Assembly (NCBI RefSeq): GCF_000250635.1
Contig: NC_016940.1
Span: forward strand, 1,901,001-1,965,000
DNA: 64,000 bases
Reading direction: 5' to 3'
From: Saprospira grandis str. Lewin
GTDB taxonomy: Bacteria; Bacteroidota; Bacteroidia; Chitinophagales; Saprospiraceae
Shown here piece after piece: positions 8,670 through 17,320 of the stretch. The position numbers and the translations under genes were made by a program. How positions within the stretch are numbered: position 1 is the stretch's first letter; each line of letters starts with the position of its first letter. The notes under the pieces are model-generated. The model made no database searches. It saw nothing but the letters and a program-made list of their open reading frames with translations, and was not told the DNA's origin.

Positions 8670-9833
8670 ATGAAACAGAAACTTGTATTTTGGGCCGAAG
8701 AGGCCGTAGCTGAAGGCACGCAAAAATGCCTGCTAGCCATGGAGTTAAAGGCTGAAGACAACCGCATCGAATTGCATAAATTTGAAGGCGATGCCGCTAC
8801 CGAAGCCATTGAAAAAGAATTAAAGGAGAAATGGACCAAAGGACTTGTGGTCGCTTTTCCTACAACTGGCTACCAAAAAACGGAGCAAGAATTATCGGCC
8901 GCTAGCCGCCTTTTGCCCGAAGCATACCAATGCTTAGACGAAAGCCTTAATCTGGATAGCCTAAAAACAGAATGGCTCTTTGCGGTCCTTTCTACTAAGT
9001 TGTATAAGACTTATTGGTCAGAACTTGGCGAAATCCAAGACCGTGTAGAACGCGCCACAAAGTATGATAAAATGCTTTGGGAAGAACTTAAGGCCTTCCA
9101 AGCTAAAGTGCACGCTCAAGACAAAGAGAAAAATCTCTTTAAAGAACATGTTCAAGAACTTCGCGATAGCCTCAATGAACTCTTTGGCCTGATGAAGAAC
9201 TTGCGCAAGATTCAAGATGAAGCCTTTGAACAAGCCGCCAAAGCCAATTATGATCAATTGGATCAAGGCCTTTCCGCTATCGAAAAAGAACTAGAAGGCG
9301 AAACAGGCAAATGGGATAAGTATTTCGAACAACTCAAAGGCTTGCAAGCTCAGATGAAAAAAATGAAACTGAGCAAAAAACAACGCAATGGCCTCTGGAC
9401 CCGTATCGATAAGGCCTTTAAGTTAGTGAAGGTAAAACGTTTTGGTAAGCAAAATGGCGATAGCCGACTCGAACGCCGTATCCAAGGCCTAGAAGAAGCT
9501 ATCAAGAAGATGCAACGCTCTATTGATCGAGACCAAAAAGAACTCGATATCCAAGACGGTAAGATCAATGCACCACATGCTACCCAAATCGAAACGCAAC
9601 TCCGTGAGGTGAAGGCCAAAATGCTCCGCGAACGCATTAGCTCTAAGGCCGAAAAATTGGCCGACATGAATAAAACCATGAAGGAACTCCAAAAACGCCT
9701 CGCCAAAATGCAAAAACAAGCGGCCGAACTCCAAAAAGAGACGGAAGCTCAAACAGAAACGCCTCCCGCAGTAGAAGAAACTCCCAAAAGGGAGGAAGCT
9801 AGCGAAAATAATAGCGAAGAGGATCAAGCTTAA
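8670..9833 (+). CDS. Coiled-coil protein of unknown function
   Basis: I choose the ATG at 8670 (MKQKLVFWAEEAVAEGTQKC), giving 387 residues; the 34 codons upstream read like non-coding sequence. After an N-terminal segment of about 110 residues with a possible alpha/beta fold, the rest is almost entirely charged heptad-like helix (for example EELKAFQAKVHAQDKEKNLF and MNKTMKELQKRLAKMQKQAA), ending in an acidic tail. There is no signal peptide, membrane segment or catalytic motif, so it is probably a cytoplasmic structural or scaffolding protein. I do not recognise the family. Confidence 0.75.
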   Translation: MKQKLVFWAEEAVAEGTQKCLLAMELKAEDNRIELHKFEGDAATEAIEKELKEKWTKGLVVAFPTTGYQKTEQELSAASRLLPEAYQCLDESLNLDSLKTEWLFAVLSTKLYKTYWSELGEIQDRVERATKYDKMLWEELKAFQAKVHAQDKEKNLFKEHVQELRDSLNELFGLMKNLRKIQDEAFEQAAKANYDQLDQGLSAIEKELEGETGKWDKYFEQLKGLQAQMKKMKLSKKQRNGLWTRIDKAFKLVKVKRFGKQNGDSRLERRIQGLEEAIKKMQRSIDRDQKELDIQDGKINAPHATQIETQLREVKAKMLRERISSKAEKLADMNKTMKELQKRLAKMQKQAAELQKETEAQTETPPAVEETPKREEASENNSEEDQA

Positions 9834-9859
9834 TCCTTAAGCCCTTTTATATAGATCTC

Positions 9860-9905
9860 AAGAAAGCCTATAGCTCCTTATTGGAGCTATAGGCTTTCTT
9901 TTTTC
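9860..9905 (+). terminator. Strong terminator after the coiled-coil gene
   Basis: AAGAAAGCCTATAGCTCC pairs perfectly with GGAGCTATAGGCTTTCTT around a 5-base loop and is followed by Ts. Confidence 0.93.
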
Positions 9906-10013
9906 AGCTGTCTCCATAATTTTGCTTCTAAGCGCCTCTAACTAAACTGTAGTAGGGTGGGTCCAGAAAAAAAAGATAGGGGATTATAGATACGCCCGGA
10001 GGAGTTTGTAAAC

Positions 10014-10177
10014 TGCAAATTAGCTCTGGGCATCGTTCAGAGCTGTTCTGCAAATGCAAATTAGCTCCGGGCATCGTTCAGAGCTGTTTTGCAAATGCAA
10101 ATTAGCTCCGGGCATCGTTCAGAGCTGTTTTGCAATTGCAAATTAGCTCCGGGCATCGTTTAGAGCTGTTTTGCAAA
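10014..10177. repeat. 41-bp tandem repeat, four units
   Basis: Units start at 10014, 10055, 10096 and 10137 with TGCAAATTAGCTC and differ by one or a few bases. Each unit holds the palindrome TTTGCA/TGCAAA at the junction and AGCTC/GAGCT arms. A 19-base direct repeat, TTTGTAAACTGCA(A/G)ATTAG, lies on each side of the array (about 10005 and 10210). Confidence 0.9.
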
Positions 10178-10245
10178 TGCAGATAAAGGCTGGCGCCAGG
10201 CCAGAGGCATTTGTAAACTGCAGATTAGCCCAAGGAAGTTGTTTT

Positions 10246-10367
10246 GGCCTAGCGATGTGCAGCAGTGGCCCGAAGGGCCAGACCCAGCCGCCGCAGGCGG
10301 CGCAGGGCCGAGCAGACCTGCGAGCTGCGGAACGTAGCGCCGACGACCGAAGGGAGGCGGAGGCCCC
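10246..10367 (-). repeat. Dispersed structured repeat, type A copy (d), minus orientation
   Basis: On the minus strand: GGGGCCTCC, CGCAGCTCGCAGGTCTGCTCGGCCCTG, a GCCGCC/GGCGGC hairpin, GGTCTGGCCCTTCGGGCCAC and the end block CACATCGCTAGGCC. Confidence 0.85.
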
Positions 10368-10395
10368 AAAAGCAATAAACCTTATGCAGCAGGAT

Positions 10396-10434
10396 AAAAA
10401 AAGAGCGCCCTCCAAAGAAGAATTGGAGAGCGCT
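10396..10434 (-). terminator. Terminator of the icmF gene
   Basis: On the minus strand AGCGCTCTCCAA pairs with TTGGAGGGCGCT apart from one mismatch and is followed by a T run. Confidence 0.85.
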
Positions 10435-10461
10435 AGCTAAACTATAGATTAAGGGGAGTCC

Positions 10462-13400
10462 TTACATATTGCGGCGATATTGCCCACCGACCTCATAGAG
10501 GGCTTGGGTAATTTGGCCCAAAGAGCAGAACTTCACGGCGGTCATCAGGCAATCGAAGAGGTTTTTGTTCTCGATAGCGGCCTCTTGCAAAGCCTTGAGG
10601 GCCTGAGGTCCACCTTCTTCATGCGTTTGATGCAAGCGTTGGAGGGCAGAGATTTGTGCCTCCTTCTCTTCCTTGGTCGCACGGATCACCTCCTCGGGAA
10701 TAATGGTGGGTGAGCCCTCATCAGACAAGAAAGTATTCACACCAATAATGGGCATTTCGCCCGTATGCTTGAGGGTTTCATAATACAGGCTTTCCTCCTG
10801 AATCTTTCCTCTTTGATACATGGTTTCCATAGCGCCTAGCACGCCGCCACGGTCGGTAATGCGGTCGAATTCGGTCAAAACGGCCTCCTCGACCAAGTCG
10901 GTGAGCTCCTCAATAATGAAAGCGCCCTGCAAGGGATTCTCGTTTTTGGTCAAGCCCAATTCTCGGTTAATAATCAACTGAATGGCCATTGCCCGACGCA
11001 CAGATTCCTCCGTAGGCGTGGTGATAGCTTCATCATAGGCATTGGTGTGCAATGAATTACAGTTGTCATAAATTGCATAGAGGGCCTGCAAAGTGGTGCG
11101 AATATCATTGAAGCCAATTTCCTGTGCGTGCAAAGAGCGGCCAGAGGTTTGGATATGATATTTAAGCATTTGCGAGCGGGCATTGGCTCCATATTTCTCG
11201 CGCATTGCCTTGGCCCAAATGCGGCGGGCCACTCGACCAATCACGGCATATTCTGGGTCAATTCCGTTGGAGAAAAAGAAAGAGAGATTGGGCGCAAAAG
11301 CGTTGATATCCATCCCTCTAGAGAGGTAATACTCCACAAAGGTAAAGCCATTGGCCAAGGTAAAGGCCAATTGGGTGATGGGGTTGGCGCCAGCCTCGGC
11401 AATATGGTAGCCAGAGATCGAGACCGAGTAGAAATTGCGCACCTGCTCCTCAATAAAATAGGCTTGCACATCGCCCATTAGGCGGAGCGAGAACTCTGTA
11501 GAGAAGATGCAAGTATTTTGCGCTTGGTCCTCCTTAAGGATGTCGGCCTGTACGGTTCCGCGGACAGAACGCAGGGCTTTTGTGCGCATTTCGGCATACA
11601 CATCGGCAGGAAGCACCTCATCGCCAGTCAAGCCCAAGAGCATTAGGCCCAGACCGTCGTTGCCTTCGGGCAATTCGCCCATATATTGGGGGCGGGCCAA
11701 GCCTTTATCATCATATTTGGCCTTCAAGGCGGCTTCTACCTTCGCCTCTAAGCCATGTTCCTTAATGTACTTCTCGCATTGCTGGTCAATTGCGGCATTC
11801 ATGAAGAAGGCGCAGATGGTAGCGGCTGGACCATTGATGGTCATAGAAACCGAGGTTTTGGGATCGCAAAGATCAAAACCAGAATAGAGTTTCTTGGCAT
11901 CGTCTAGGCTACAAATGCTTACCCCAGAGTTACCAATTTTACCATAAATATCTGGACGATAATCGGGATCTTCTCCATAAAGGGTCACGGAATCAAAAGC
12001 CGTAGACAAGCGGGCTGCAGGCATGCCCAAAGAGACATAATGGAAGCGGCGGTTGGTCCGTTCTGGATGCCCTTCTCCTGCAAACATACGCGTGGGATCC
12101 TCGCCTTTGCGCTTGAAGGGGAATACCCCAGCGGTATAAGGAAACTCCCCAGGGAAGTTCTCTTGGCCTGACCAGCGGACGATATCGCCCCAATCGCTGT
12201 ATTTAGGCAGGGCAATTCGGGGAATGCGGCTATGCGATAGGGATTTGGTAAAGGTTTCTACTCGAATTTCTTTGTTGCGCACCTTATAGACAAACTCATC
12301 GGCTTGGTAGCGGGCCAGTTTTTCTTTCCAGCCTTCTAGCAAGCGCTGCTGCTCTCCGCTGAGGTTGGCGTATTTAAACTCATAAGTTTCTTTCAAGCTA
12401 GCGGGACTCTCCTCGCCTAGTTGCTCCATCGCTCCCTTCAGCTGATAAAGCTGACTGGCCAAGCGGGCTTCTTGCTCAATCTTGTCATTATATCGACGAA
12501 TACTTTCGCTAATTTCTGAAAGGTAGCGCACTCGGGCGGGAGGAATGATAAATTGCTTTTCGCTTTGTTCCTTAGTCGCCTCAAAGCTAGAGGTCAAAGG
12601 CGCCTGCGTTCGCTCTACAATTTTATCCATCAAGGCTTTGTAGAGGCTATTCATGCCGGGGTCATTAAACTGAGAAGCAATGGTCCCAAATACGGGCAAA
12701 TCATCTTCTTTGGCCTCCCAGAGGTTATGATTGCGGCGATATTGCTTGCGAACATCCCGCAGGGCATCCTGCGCTCCTCGCTTATCAAACTTATTGAGGG
12801 CGATGAGGTCGGCAAAATCCAACATATCAATTTTCTCCAGCTGTGTGGCGGCCCCATATTCTGGCGTCATCACGTACAAAGAAGCATCCGAGAAATCGGT
12901 AATAGCGGTATCTGATTGGCCAATTCCAGAGGTTTCTAGAATGATGAGGTCAAAGTCTGCGGCCTTCAAGATATTCACGGCATCGCCAATATGCTTAGAA
13001 ACGGATAGATTGGATTGGCGGGTGGCCAAAGAACGCATGTACACCCGTTCGCTGTTGATGGCATTCATCCGAATACGGTCGCCCAGCAGGGCCCCGCCCG
13101 TTTTGCGCTTAGAGGGGTCTACCGAAATCACGGCAATGCGCTTATCTTCAAAATCGAGCAGGAAGCGGCGCACCAATTCATCGACCAAAGAGGATTTACC
13201 CGCTCCGCCTGTTCCTGTAATGCCCAAAATGGGGGTATTTTTAGCGGCGGCTTTGGCTTCTAGCTCGCTCAACCAGCTTTCGGCTTCCTGCGGTTGGTTT
13301 TCTGCGGCAGAGATCAGGCGGGCCAGGGCGTATTTATCGCCTGTTGCATATTGCTTAAGCTCGCCATTGATATTTTTACCCGTGGGAAAATCGCATTGGC

Positions 13401-13824
13401 TCAAGAGGTCGTTAATCATTCCTTGCAGGCCCAATTCTCGTCCATCATCGGGCGAGTAAATACGGCTAATGCCATAGGCATGCAACTCTTCGATTTCTGT
13501 GGGCAGGATGGTCCCTCCTCCCCCACCAAAAATCTTGATGTGGCCGGCTCCACGTTCTTGCAAAAGATCGTAGATATACTTAAAAAACTCGATATGTCCC
13601 CCCTGATAAGAGGTAATGGCAATACCCTGCACATCTTCCTGAATAGCGGTATCGACAATTTCCTGAGCCGAGCGGTTATGGCCCAAATGAATAATTTCTG
13701 CGCCAGAGCGCTGCATGATTCTCCGCATGATGTTAATCGCGGCATCATGCCCATCAAATAGAGAGGCGGCCGTCACAATTCTGATCTTGTTCTGGGCCTC
13801 ATAAGGGGCTTGCGTTTGCATCAT
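10462..13824 (-). CDS. icmF: Fused isobutyryl-CoA mutase (IcmF)
   Basis: A 1120-residue coenzyme B12 enzyme with its own GTPase chaperone. The N-terminus is the cobalamin-binding domain ([15 protein letters not shown] near 21-35, with the cobalt-ligand His26; IFGGGGGTI near 98). A MeaB-like P-loop GTPase follows ([20 protein letters not shown], near 205), and then the long acyl-CoA mutase TIM-barrel part ([20 protein letters not shown], then [12 protein letters not shown]-like sequence). The order B12 domain, GTPase, mutase and the total length define IcmF, which interconverts isobutyryl-CoA and n-butyryl-CoA or related acyl-CoAs. Two Met codons are adjacent at the start. No B12 riboswitch is visible upstream. 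Confidence 0.95.
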   Translation of the reverse strand: MMQTQAPYEAQNKIRIVTAASLFDGHDAAINIMRRIMQRSGAEIIHLGHNRSAQEIVDTAIQEDVQGIAITSYQGGHIEFFKYIYDLLQERGAGHIKIFGGGGGTILPTEIEELHAYGISRIYSPDDGRELGLQGMINDLLSQCDFPTGKNINGELKQYATGDKYALARLISAAENQPQEAESWLSELEAKAAAKNTPILGITGTGGAGKSSLVDELVRRFLLDFEDKRIAVISVDPSKRKTGGALLGDRIRMNAINSERVYMRSLATRQSNLSVSKHIGDAVNILKAADFDLIILETSGIGQSDTAITDFSDASLYVMTPEYGAATQLEKIDMLDFADLIALNKFDKRGAQDALRDVRKQYRRNHNLWEAKEDDLPVFGTIASQFNDPGMNSLYKALMDKIVERTQAPLTSSFEATKEQSEKQFIIPPARVRYLSEISESIRRYNDKIEQEARLASQLYQLKGAMEQLGEESPASLKETYEFKYANLSGEQQRLLEGWKEKLARYQADEFVYKVRNKEIRVETFTKSLSHSRIPRIALPKYSDWGDIVRWSGQENFPGEFPYTAGVFPFKRKGEDPTRMFAGEGHPERTNRRFHYVSLGMPAARLSTAFDSVTLYGEDPDYRPDIYGKIGNSGVSICSLDDAKKLYSGFDLCDPKTSVSMTINGPAATICAFFMNAAIDQQCEKYIKEHGLEAKVEAALKAKYDDKGLARPQYMGELPEGNDGLGLMLLGLTGDEVLPADVYAEMRTKALRSVRGTVQADILKEDQAQNTCIFSTEFSLRLMGDVQAYFIEEQVRNFYSVSISGYHIAEAGANPITQLAFTLANGFTFVEYYLSRGMDINAFAPNLSFFFSNGIDPEYAVIGRVARRIWAKAMREKYGANARSQMLKYHIQTSGRSLHAQEIGFNDIRTTLQALYAIYDNCNSLHTNAYDEAITTPTEESVRRAMAIQLIINRELGLTKNENPLQGAFIIEELTDLVEEAVLTEFDRITDRGGVLGAMETMYQRGKIQEESLYYETLKHTGEMPIIGVNTFLSDEGSPTIIPEEVIRATKEEKEAQISALQRLHQTHEEGGPQALKALQEAAIENKNLFDCLMTAVKFCSLGQITQALYEVGGQYRRNM

Positions 13825-13899
13825 TCTATGTTATATTCTGTTGTTGCTGATTATTTTTCTGTTTTTTTGGGGCCTCCCGCAGCAAGCTGCGGGCGCTAC

Positions 13900-13908
13900 G
13901 TTTCGCAG
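13900..13908. repeat. Target-site duplication, left copy
   Basis: GTTTCGCAG is repeated exactly at 15467-15475 on the other side of the insertion sequence. Confidence 0.93.
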
Positions 13909-15466
13909 CTTGGGTTGACCCACTTTTTATAGCGGTGTCAATTTAGGGATCGATATCCATCATACATAAATATGAATCTCTCTAACCCTAGTCCTATTTT
14001 CTTGACGGATACGGCATGCCTAGTTTTCTTCACTGCGCCATTAAATCCGCCCAACCTTGCTATGATCCAATAGGCCCAAGCTATTGATTTAGAGGTAAAT
14101 GGGTTACGCAAAGAAGGGCTTTGGCTTTCGCCTTTTAGATATTGTTTAAATATAAGATCTAAGACTTCTACTTCATCTTCTGTGAAAATAGAGGTTGCTG
14201 GAGTCTCATTATCTTGGTTAAGTCCAGCTTCTTTAAGCTTAAGGACCTTGTCAGATGCACTGATTGCCATAAGTATCATTTTGCGGATAGCTTTACCTGT
14301 TTTTAAACATATGTTTTCAATATCAAAGCCATCTGATTTTAAATATTTAAAGTATGTTTCAATTAACCACCTCTTGCGGTAGCAAAGAACAAGCTCTAAG
14401 AGCTCTTCTTCGCTGTTGATTTCTTCATTTGTGAGTAAGCGCCAACTGATGGTTTCATCATCATGATCTTTTTTTGTTCGGCTTCTTTTTCTAGCGGCAG
14501 ATTTTGAAAAACCTTTGCCCTTTTCAAAGACCTCAATAACATTGATTGTCATTGGTTTAGGCCTTGGTTCGCCAAGAACATACTTACAAGATTTGGGAAC
14601 GGCAAAAGTCACTTTTTTAGATCGAATAACTAGCTTCTTCCCGTTAAGTTTTTTACGGCTACTCTTGACCGTTTCTGTCGTCTCAAAGTCTGCTGGATAA
14701 TGTTCAAAGACATCACATAATGGAATCTTTTTGCCATCCTCCCAAATCGTTGCTCGTCTATCTGTTCGAGACCGAATCAAGAACTTAATATGCTGTCTGA
14801 AAAAACTTTCCATCATGGGATAAACATCTCCTTCTCGATCACAAACATGTAAAATATCAATTAGGTCGTTAATTACTTTTAACGCAGATTCTGTCTCTTC
14901 TACATTTACTTTCCATCTCGTAATTTCACCTCTAAAATGACCCGTATTTCTATTTTCAGCCTCCTTACAAGTTACTCTATTTTTATATCGATTATAAAGC
15001 TGAACACCTCCTAAGCCATGATAATGAAAGCTTTCTCGACCATATAGTAGAGCCATGTGAAGAAATACAGACAAATTTGTTTCCCGACCTCCAGGGCCTA
15101 AACCCTCTTTGTCCGTTAGTCTATTTCTTTGCTTATTCAGTACAACTTCAGAGGTGTCGTGAAAGGCCAGAAGCTTTTCTTCAACCACCTTCATAGACTC
15201 CCTACTTTTGCCAATAAACTCAAATTGAATGTATTCCTCAGTAAGATTTTTGTTTGATAACAACCTCATGAAAGCCTTACGGTCTGCATCAGTTTTTGCT
15301 ACATTTGTTAAATGTGGGTTAGGATTATTTTTTAGACTCTCTGCTAATCTATAACATACTCTCACTGATTGCTTATTTAGCATAAATGAAGATACCTTTG
15401 TACTGTCCATATAAATCTTGATTTAGAGCTAAGTTAAGCTTATTTTTAAAAGTGGGTCAACCCAAG
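13909..15466 (-). mobile_element. Complete IS4-family (IS50-like) insertion sequence, 1558 bp
   Basis: The element is bounded by perfect 19-bp terminal inverted repeats, CTTGGGTTGACCCACTTTT, at 13909-13927 and (inverted) 15448-15466, and flanked by the 9-bp direct repeat GTTTCGCAG. It carries one transposase gene with an intact YREK motif. The IS4 family, notably the IS50 group, makes 9-bp target duplications, in agreement with the transposase. All parts are intact, so it may be active and the insertion is probably recent. Confidence 0.95.
13938..15410 (-). CDS. IS4-family transposase (Tn5/IS50-like)
   Basis: A 490-residue DDE transposase filling its insertion sequence. The catalytic triad is visible: Asp85 in FHDTSEV, Asp191 in VCDREGDVYPM (compare DREAD in Tn5 transposase) and Glu351 in the YREK signature (Tyr344, Arg347, Glu351, Lys358; YRKRWLIETYFKYLK). 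The length and motif spacing match the IS50 branch of IS4. No frameshift or stop is seen. Codon use is more AT-rich than in the neighbours, as expected for a transferred element. It ends 11 bases inside the left inverted repeat and starts 38 bases inside the right one. Confidence 0.95.
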   Translation of the reverse strand: MDSTKVSSFMLNKQSVRVCYRLAESLKNNPNPHLTNVAKTDADRKAFMRLLSNKNLTEEYIQFEFIGKSRESMKVVEEKLLAFHDTSEVVLNKQRNRLTDKEGLGPGGRETNLSVFLHMALLYGRESFHYHGLGGVQLYNRYKNRVTCKEAENRNTGHFRGEITRWKVNVEETESALKVINDLIDILHVCDREGDVYPMMESFFRQHIKFLIRSRTDRRATIWEDGKKIPLCDVFEHYPADFETTETVKSSRKKLNGKKLVIRSKKVTFAVPKSCKYVLGEPRPKPMTINVIEVFEKGKGFSKSAARKRSRTKKDHDDETISWRLLTNEEINSEEELLELVLCYRKRWLIETYFKYLKSDGFDIENICLKTGKAIRKMILMAISASDKVLKLKEAGLNQDNETPATSIFTEDEVEVLDLIFKQYLKGESQSPSLRNPFTSKSIAWAYWIIARLGGFNGAVKKTRHAVSVKKIGLGLERFIFMYDGYRSLN

Positions 15467-15475
15467 GTTTCGCAG
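15467..15475. repeat. Target-site duplication, right copy
   Basis: Exact copy of GTTTCGCAG found at 13900-13908. Confidence 0.93.
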
Positions 15476-15581
15476 CTCGCTATTCGCTCGGCCCTGCGGC
15501 AGCAAAGCTGCCTGGGTCTGGCCTGACGGCCACTGCTGCACATCGCTAGGCCAGCTTGCTTTTGGCCTTTTTCTTTGGTCG

Positions 15582-16574
15582 CTAGGCCTTTAGTAGCTGT
15601 TTAAAATGTTGGACCGTAATGGCCAGGCCTTCCTCAAAGCTGAAGAGTGGATTATACTCCAAAAGCGTTTTGGCTTTCTCAATATTCGCTTGAGAATCAC
15701 GGATATCTCCTGCTCGGCTTTCTCGATGTACGGGAGCTTGTTCGCTGCCAGCTGCTTTGCGGATGCCCTCATAAAGATCTAGGACCGAGTAGCGGCCACC
15801 TACGCCCACATTATACACCTGATTGTAAGCTGCAGGATTTTCAGTCAAGAGTGCCTTTACATTCATTTGGACCACATTCTCGATAAAGGTAAAATCTCGA
15901 GTTTGTAGGCCATCGCCATTAATATAAGCGGTTTTGCCCAAAAGACAAGCCTCTGCAAAAAGAGGAATTACGGCAGCATAAGCCCCTTTGGGGCTTTGTT
16001 TTGGTCCAAATACATTAAAGTAGCGAAAACCCATGAACTCCATTCCGTACAAATCGCCAAAGTTTTTAGCAAATAGCTCATTGCTATATTTGGTAATGGC
16101 ATAAGGCGATAATTGTTGCCCAATTCGGTCTTCTACTTTGGGCAAATTGGGCTCATCGCCATAAACAGAGGAAGAAGAGGCATAAACAAAGCGCTTGATC
16201 CCTGCCTGATGGGCGGCATGCACCATATTCACAAAGCCATTGACATTGTGAAGAGTCGTAAGATGGGGTTGGGCGACAGAGCGGGGCACCGAGCCCAAAG
16301 CGGCCTGATGGCAAACGGCATCCATGCCTTCGCAGGCTTTTTCGCAATCGGCCAAAACGGAGATATCTCCTTCGATTAGCTCGAAATTGGGGTGGTCCAT
16401 ATAAGGCGCCAAGTTTTCTCGGAAGCCCGTGAGGAAATTATCAATAACACGGACTTTTTTGGCCCCATACTTCAAAAAATATTCGACCAGATTGCTGCCA
16501 ATAAAGCCAGCGCCTCCAGTAATGAGTACAGAAAACTGGCTAAGGTCTCGATCGTGATAAGCGGTTTGATACAT
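15582..16574 (-). CDS. NAD-dependent sugar epimerase, UDP-GlcNAc 4-epimerase (WbpP)-like
   Basis: A 330-residue extended short-chain dehydrogenase. The NAD-binding TGGAGFIGSNLVEYF is at residues 20-34 and the catalytic YxxxK is YAITK. QAALGSVPRSVAQP and the 15-20 residue N-terminal extension resemble WbpP/TviC-type UDP-N-acetylhexosamine 4-epimerases of surface polysaccharide pathways, but a UDP-glucose epimerase or related dehydratase cannot be excluded. The upstream membrane-protein gene ends 7 bases before the start region, suggesting cotranscription. A sugar aminotransferase of the same kind of pathway lies at 44256. Confidence 0.87.
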   Translation of the reverse strand: MYQTAYHDRDLSQFSVLITGGAGFIGSNLVEYFLKYGAKKVRVIDNFLTGFRENLAPYMDHPNFELIEGDISVLADCEKACEGMDAVCHQAALGSVPRSVAQPHLTTLHNVNGFVNMVHAAHQAGIKRFVYASSSSVYGDEPNLPKVEDRIGQQLSPYAITKYSNELFAKNFGDLYGMEFMGFRYFNVFGPKQSPKGAYAAVIPLFAEACLLGKTAYINGDGLQTRDFTFIENVVQMNVKALLTENPAAYNQVYNVGVGGRYSVLDLYEGIRKAAGSEQAPVHRESRAGDIRDSQANIEKAKTLLEYNPLFSFEEGLAITVQHFKQLLKA

Positions 16575-16581
16575 GCGATTA

Positions 16582-17112
16582 CTATTTTATGTCGCAGCTA
16601 TGCCCATGGGCAGAAGCTGCTTGAATGTCTGCGGCCCAAGCTTGGCGTTGGGCCAAGAGCTCTTCAGGAACATCCAAATAAATACTTCGATAATGTTTTT
16701 TCTGGCTATTGAAGCCCACTTCTAGTTGAAAGCGGAGGGCGGCTTTATCTTCTAGGACTTCTATTTGGAGCAGGCGCTCATAATGGGCCCAAAAGGGGTA
16801 ATGGCTAGGCCCAATAAAGAGGGCATCTAGGGTAAGGAGCACCTCCTTGCCATCTTCTTTTTGCCATTGGGCCAAGATGCGGTCTTTTTTACTGAGGGCT
16901 TCTTTTTTGGCCAACTGCTTAAACTGCTGATTATAATAAATAATGGCCCAAAGCGAGCCGGGGCCCGTTAAGAGCCCAAAGCCCAGAAAGTAGGGCCAAA
17001 GGTAGTGAGAGTCTGGATTATCTACCATAAAAGTCATGGCAGCGGCCAAAAGGGCCGAAAAGCCCAGAATCATCAGAATAGAAAGCGCAAAAATACGGCG
17101 AATAATATTCAT
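16582..17112 (-). CDS. Small membrane protein of unknown function
   Basis: A 176-residue protein with two predicted membrane helices near residues 9-29 (FALSILMILGFSALLAAAM) and 41-61 (FLGFGLLTGPGSLWAIIY), then a charged cytoplasmic domain of about 115 residues. I do not recognise a family. The C-terminal part (LLTLDALFIGPSHYPFWAHY) could be a small beta-rich, PH-like fold. It is 7 bases upstream of the epimerase gene and read in the same direction. Confidence 0.65.
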   Translation of the reverse strand: MNIIRRIFALSILMILGFSALLAAAMTFMVDNPDSHYLWPYFLGFGLLTGPGSLWAIIYYNQQFKQLAKKEALSKKDRILAQWQKEDGKEVLLTLDALFIGPSHYPFWAHYERLLQIEVLEDKAALRFQLEVGFNSQKKHYRSIYLDVPEELLAQRQAWAADIQAASAHGHSCDIK

Positions 17113-17154
17113 CTGCGGCAGATTTAAAGCGTCTAGAAAGGCGCGAAGCGCCTT

Positions 17155-17274
17155 GGCTTAGGGATGGATAGCAGTGGCCCGAAGGGCCAGACCTAGGCGG
17201 CGAAGCCGCCGCAGGGCCGAGCAGACCTGCGAGCTGCGGCACAGCCCGACCCGCCCGCAGGGCGGGGAAGCCCC
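17155..17274 (-). repeat. Dispersed structured repeat, type B copy (f), minus orientation
   Basis: On the minus strand: GGGGCTTCCCCGCCC, GGTCGGGCTGTG, CGCAGCTCGCAGGTCTGC, CTCGGCCCTG, GGCGGCTTCGCCGCC hairpin, GGTCTGGCCCTTCGGGCCAC and ATCCCTAAGCC. Confidence 0.85.
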
Positions 17275-17303
17275 AAAAAAAAAGCGCCCAAAACTGAGCG
17301 CTT
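17275..17303 (-). terminator. Terminator of valS
   Basis: On the minus strand AGCGCTCAG and the complementary GGGCGCT form a short hairpin followed by nine Ts. Confidence 0.75.
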
Positions 17304-17320
17304 TATATTCATCTTGGCTC

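Larger units (their letters stand above)
13869..15552 (+). repeat. Dispersed structured repeat, type A copy (e), interrupted by an insertion sequence
   Basis: The left part (13869-13908) reads GGGGCCTCCCGCAGC/GCTGCGGG then GCTACGTTTCGCAG. The right part (15467-15552) reads GTTTCGCAGCTCGCTATTCG, CTCGGCCCTG, GGCAGC/GCTGCC, TCTGGCCTGACGGCCAC and CACATCGCTAGGCC. Removing the insertion and one 9-bp duplicate restores a standard element. Confidence 0.92.

Noticed and set aside
10014-10177. CRISPR array
   Set aside because: The whole 41-bp unit is repeated without unique spacers, and no cas gene is near.
13825-13868. Cobalamin riboswitch before icmF
   Set aside because: Only 44 bases separate the gene from the repeat, too short, and no B12-box is visible.
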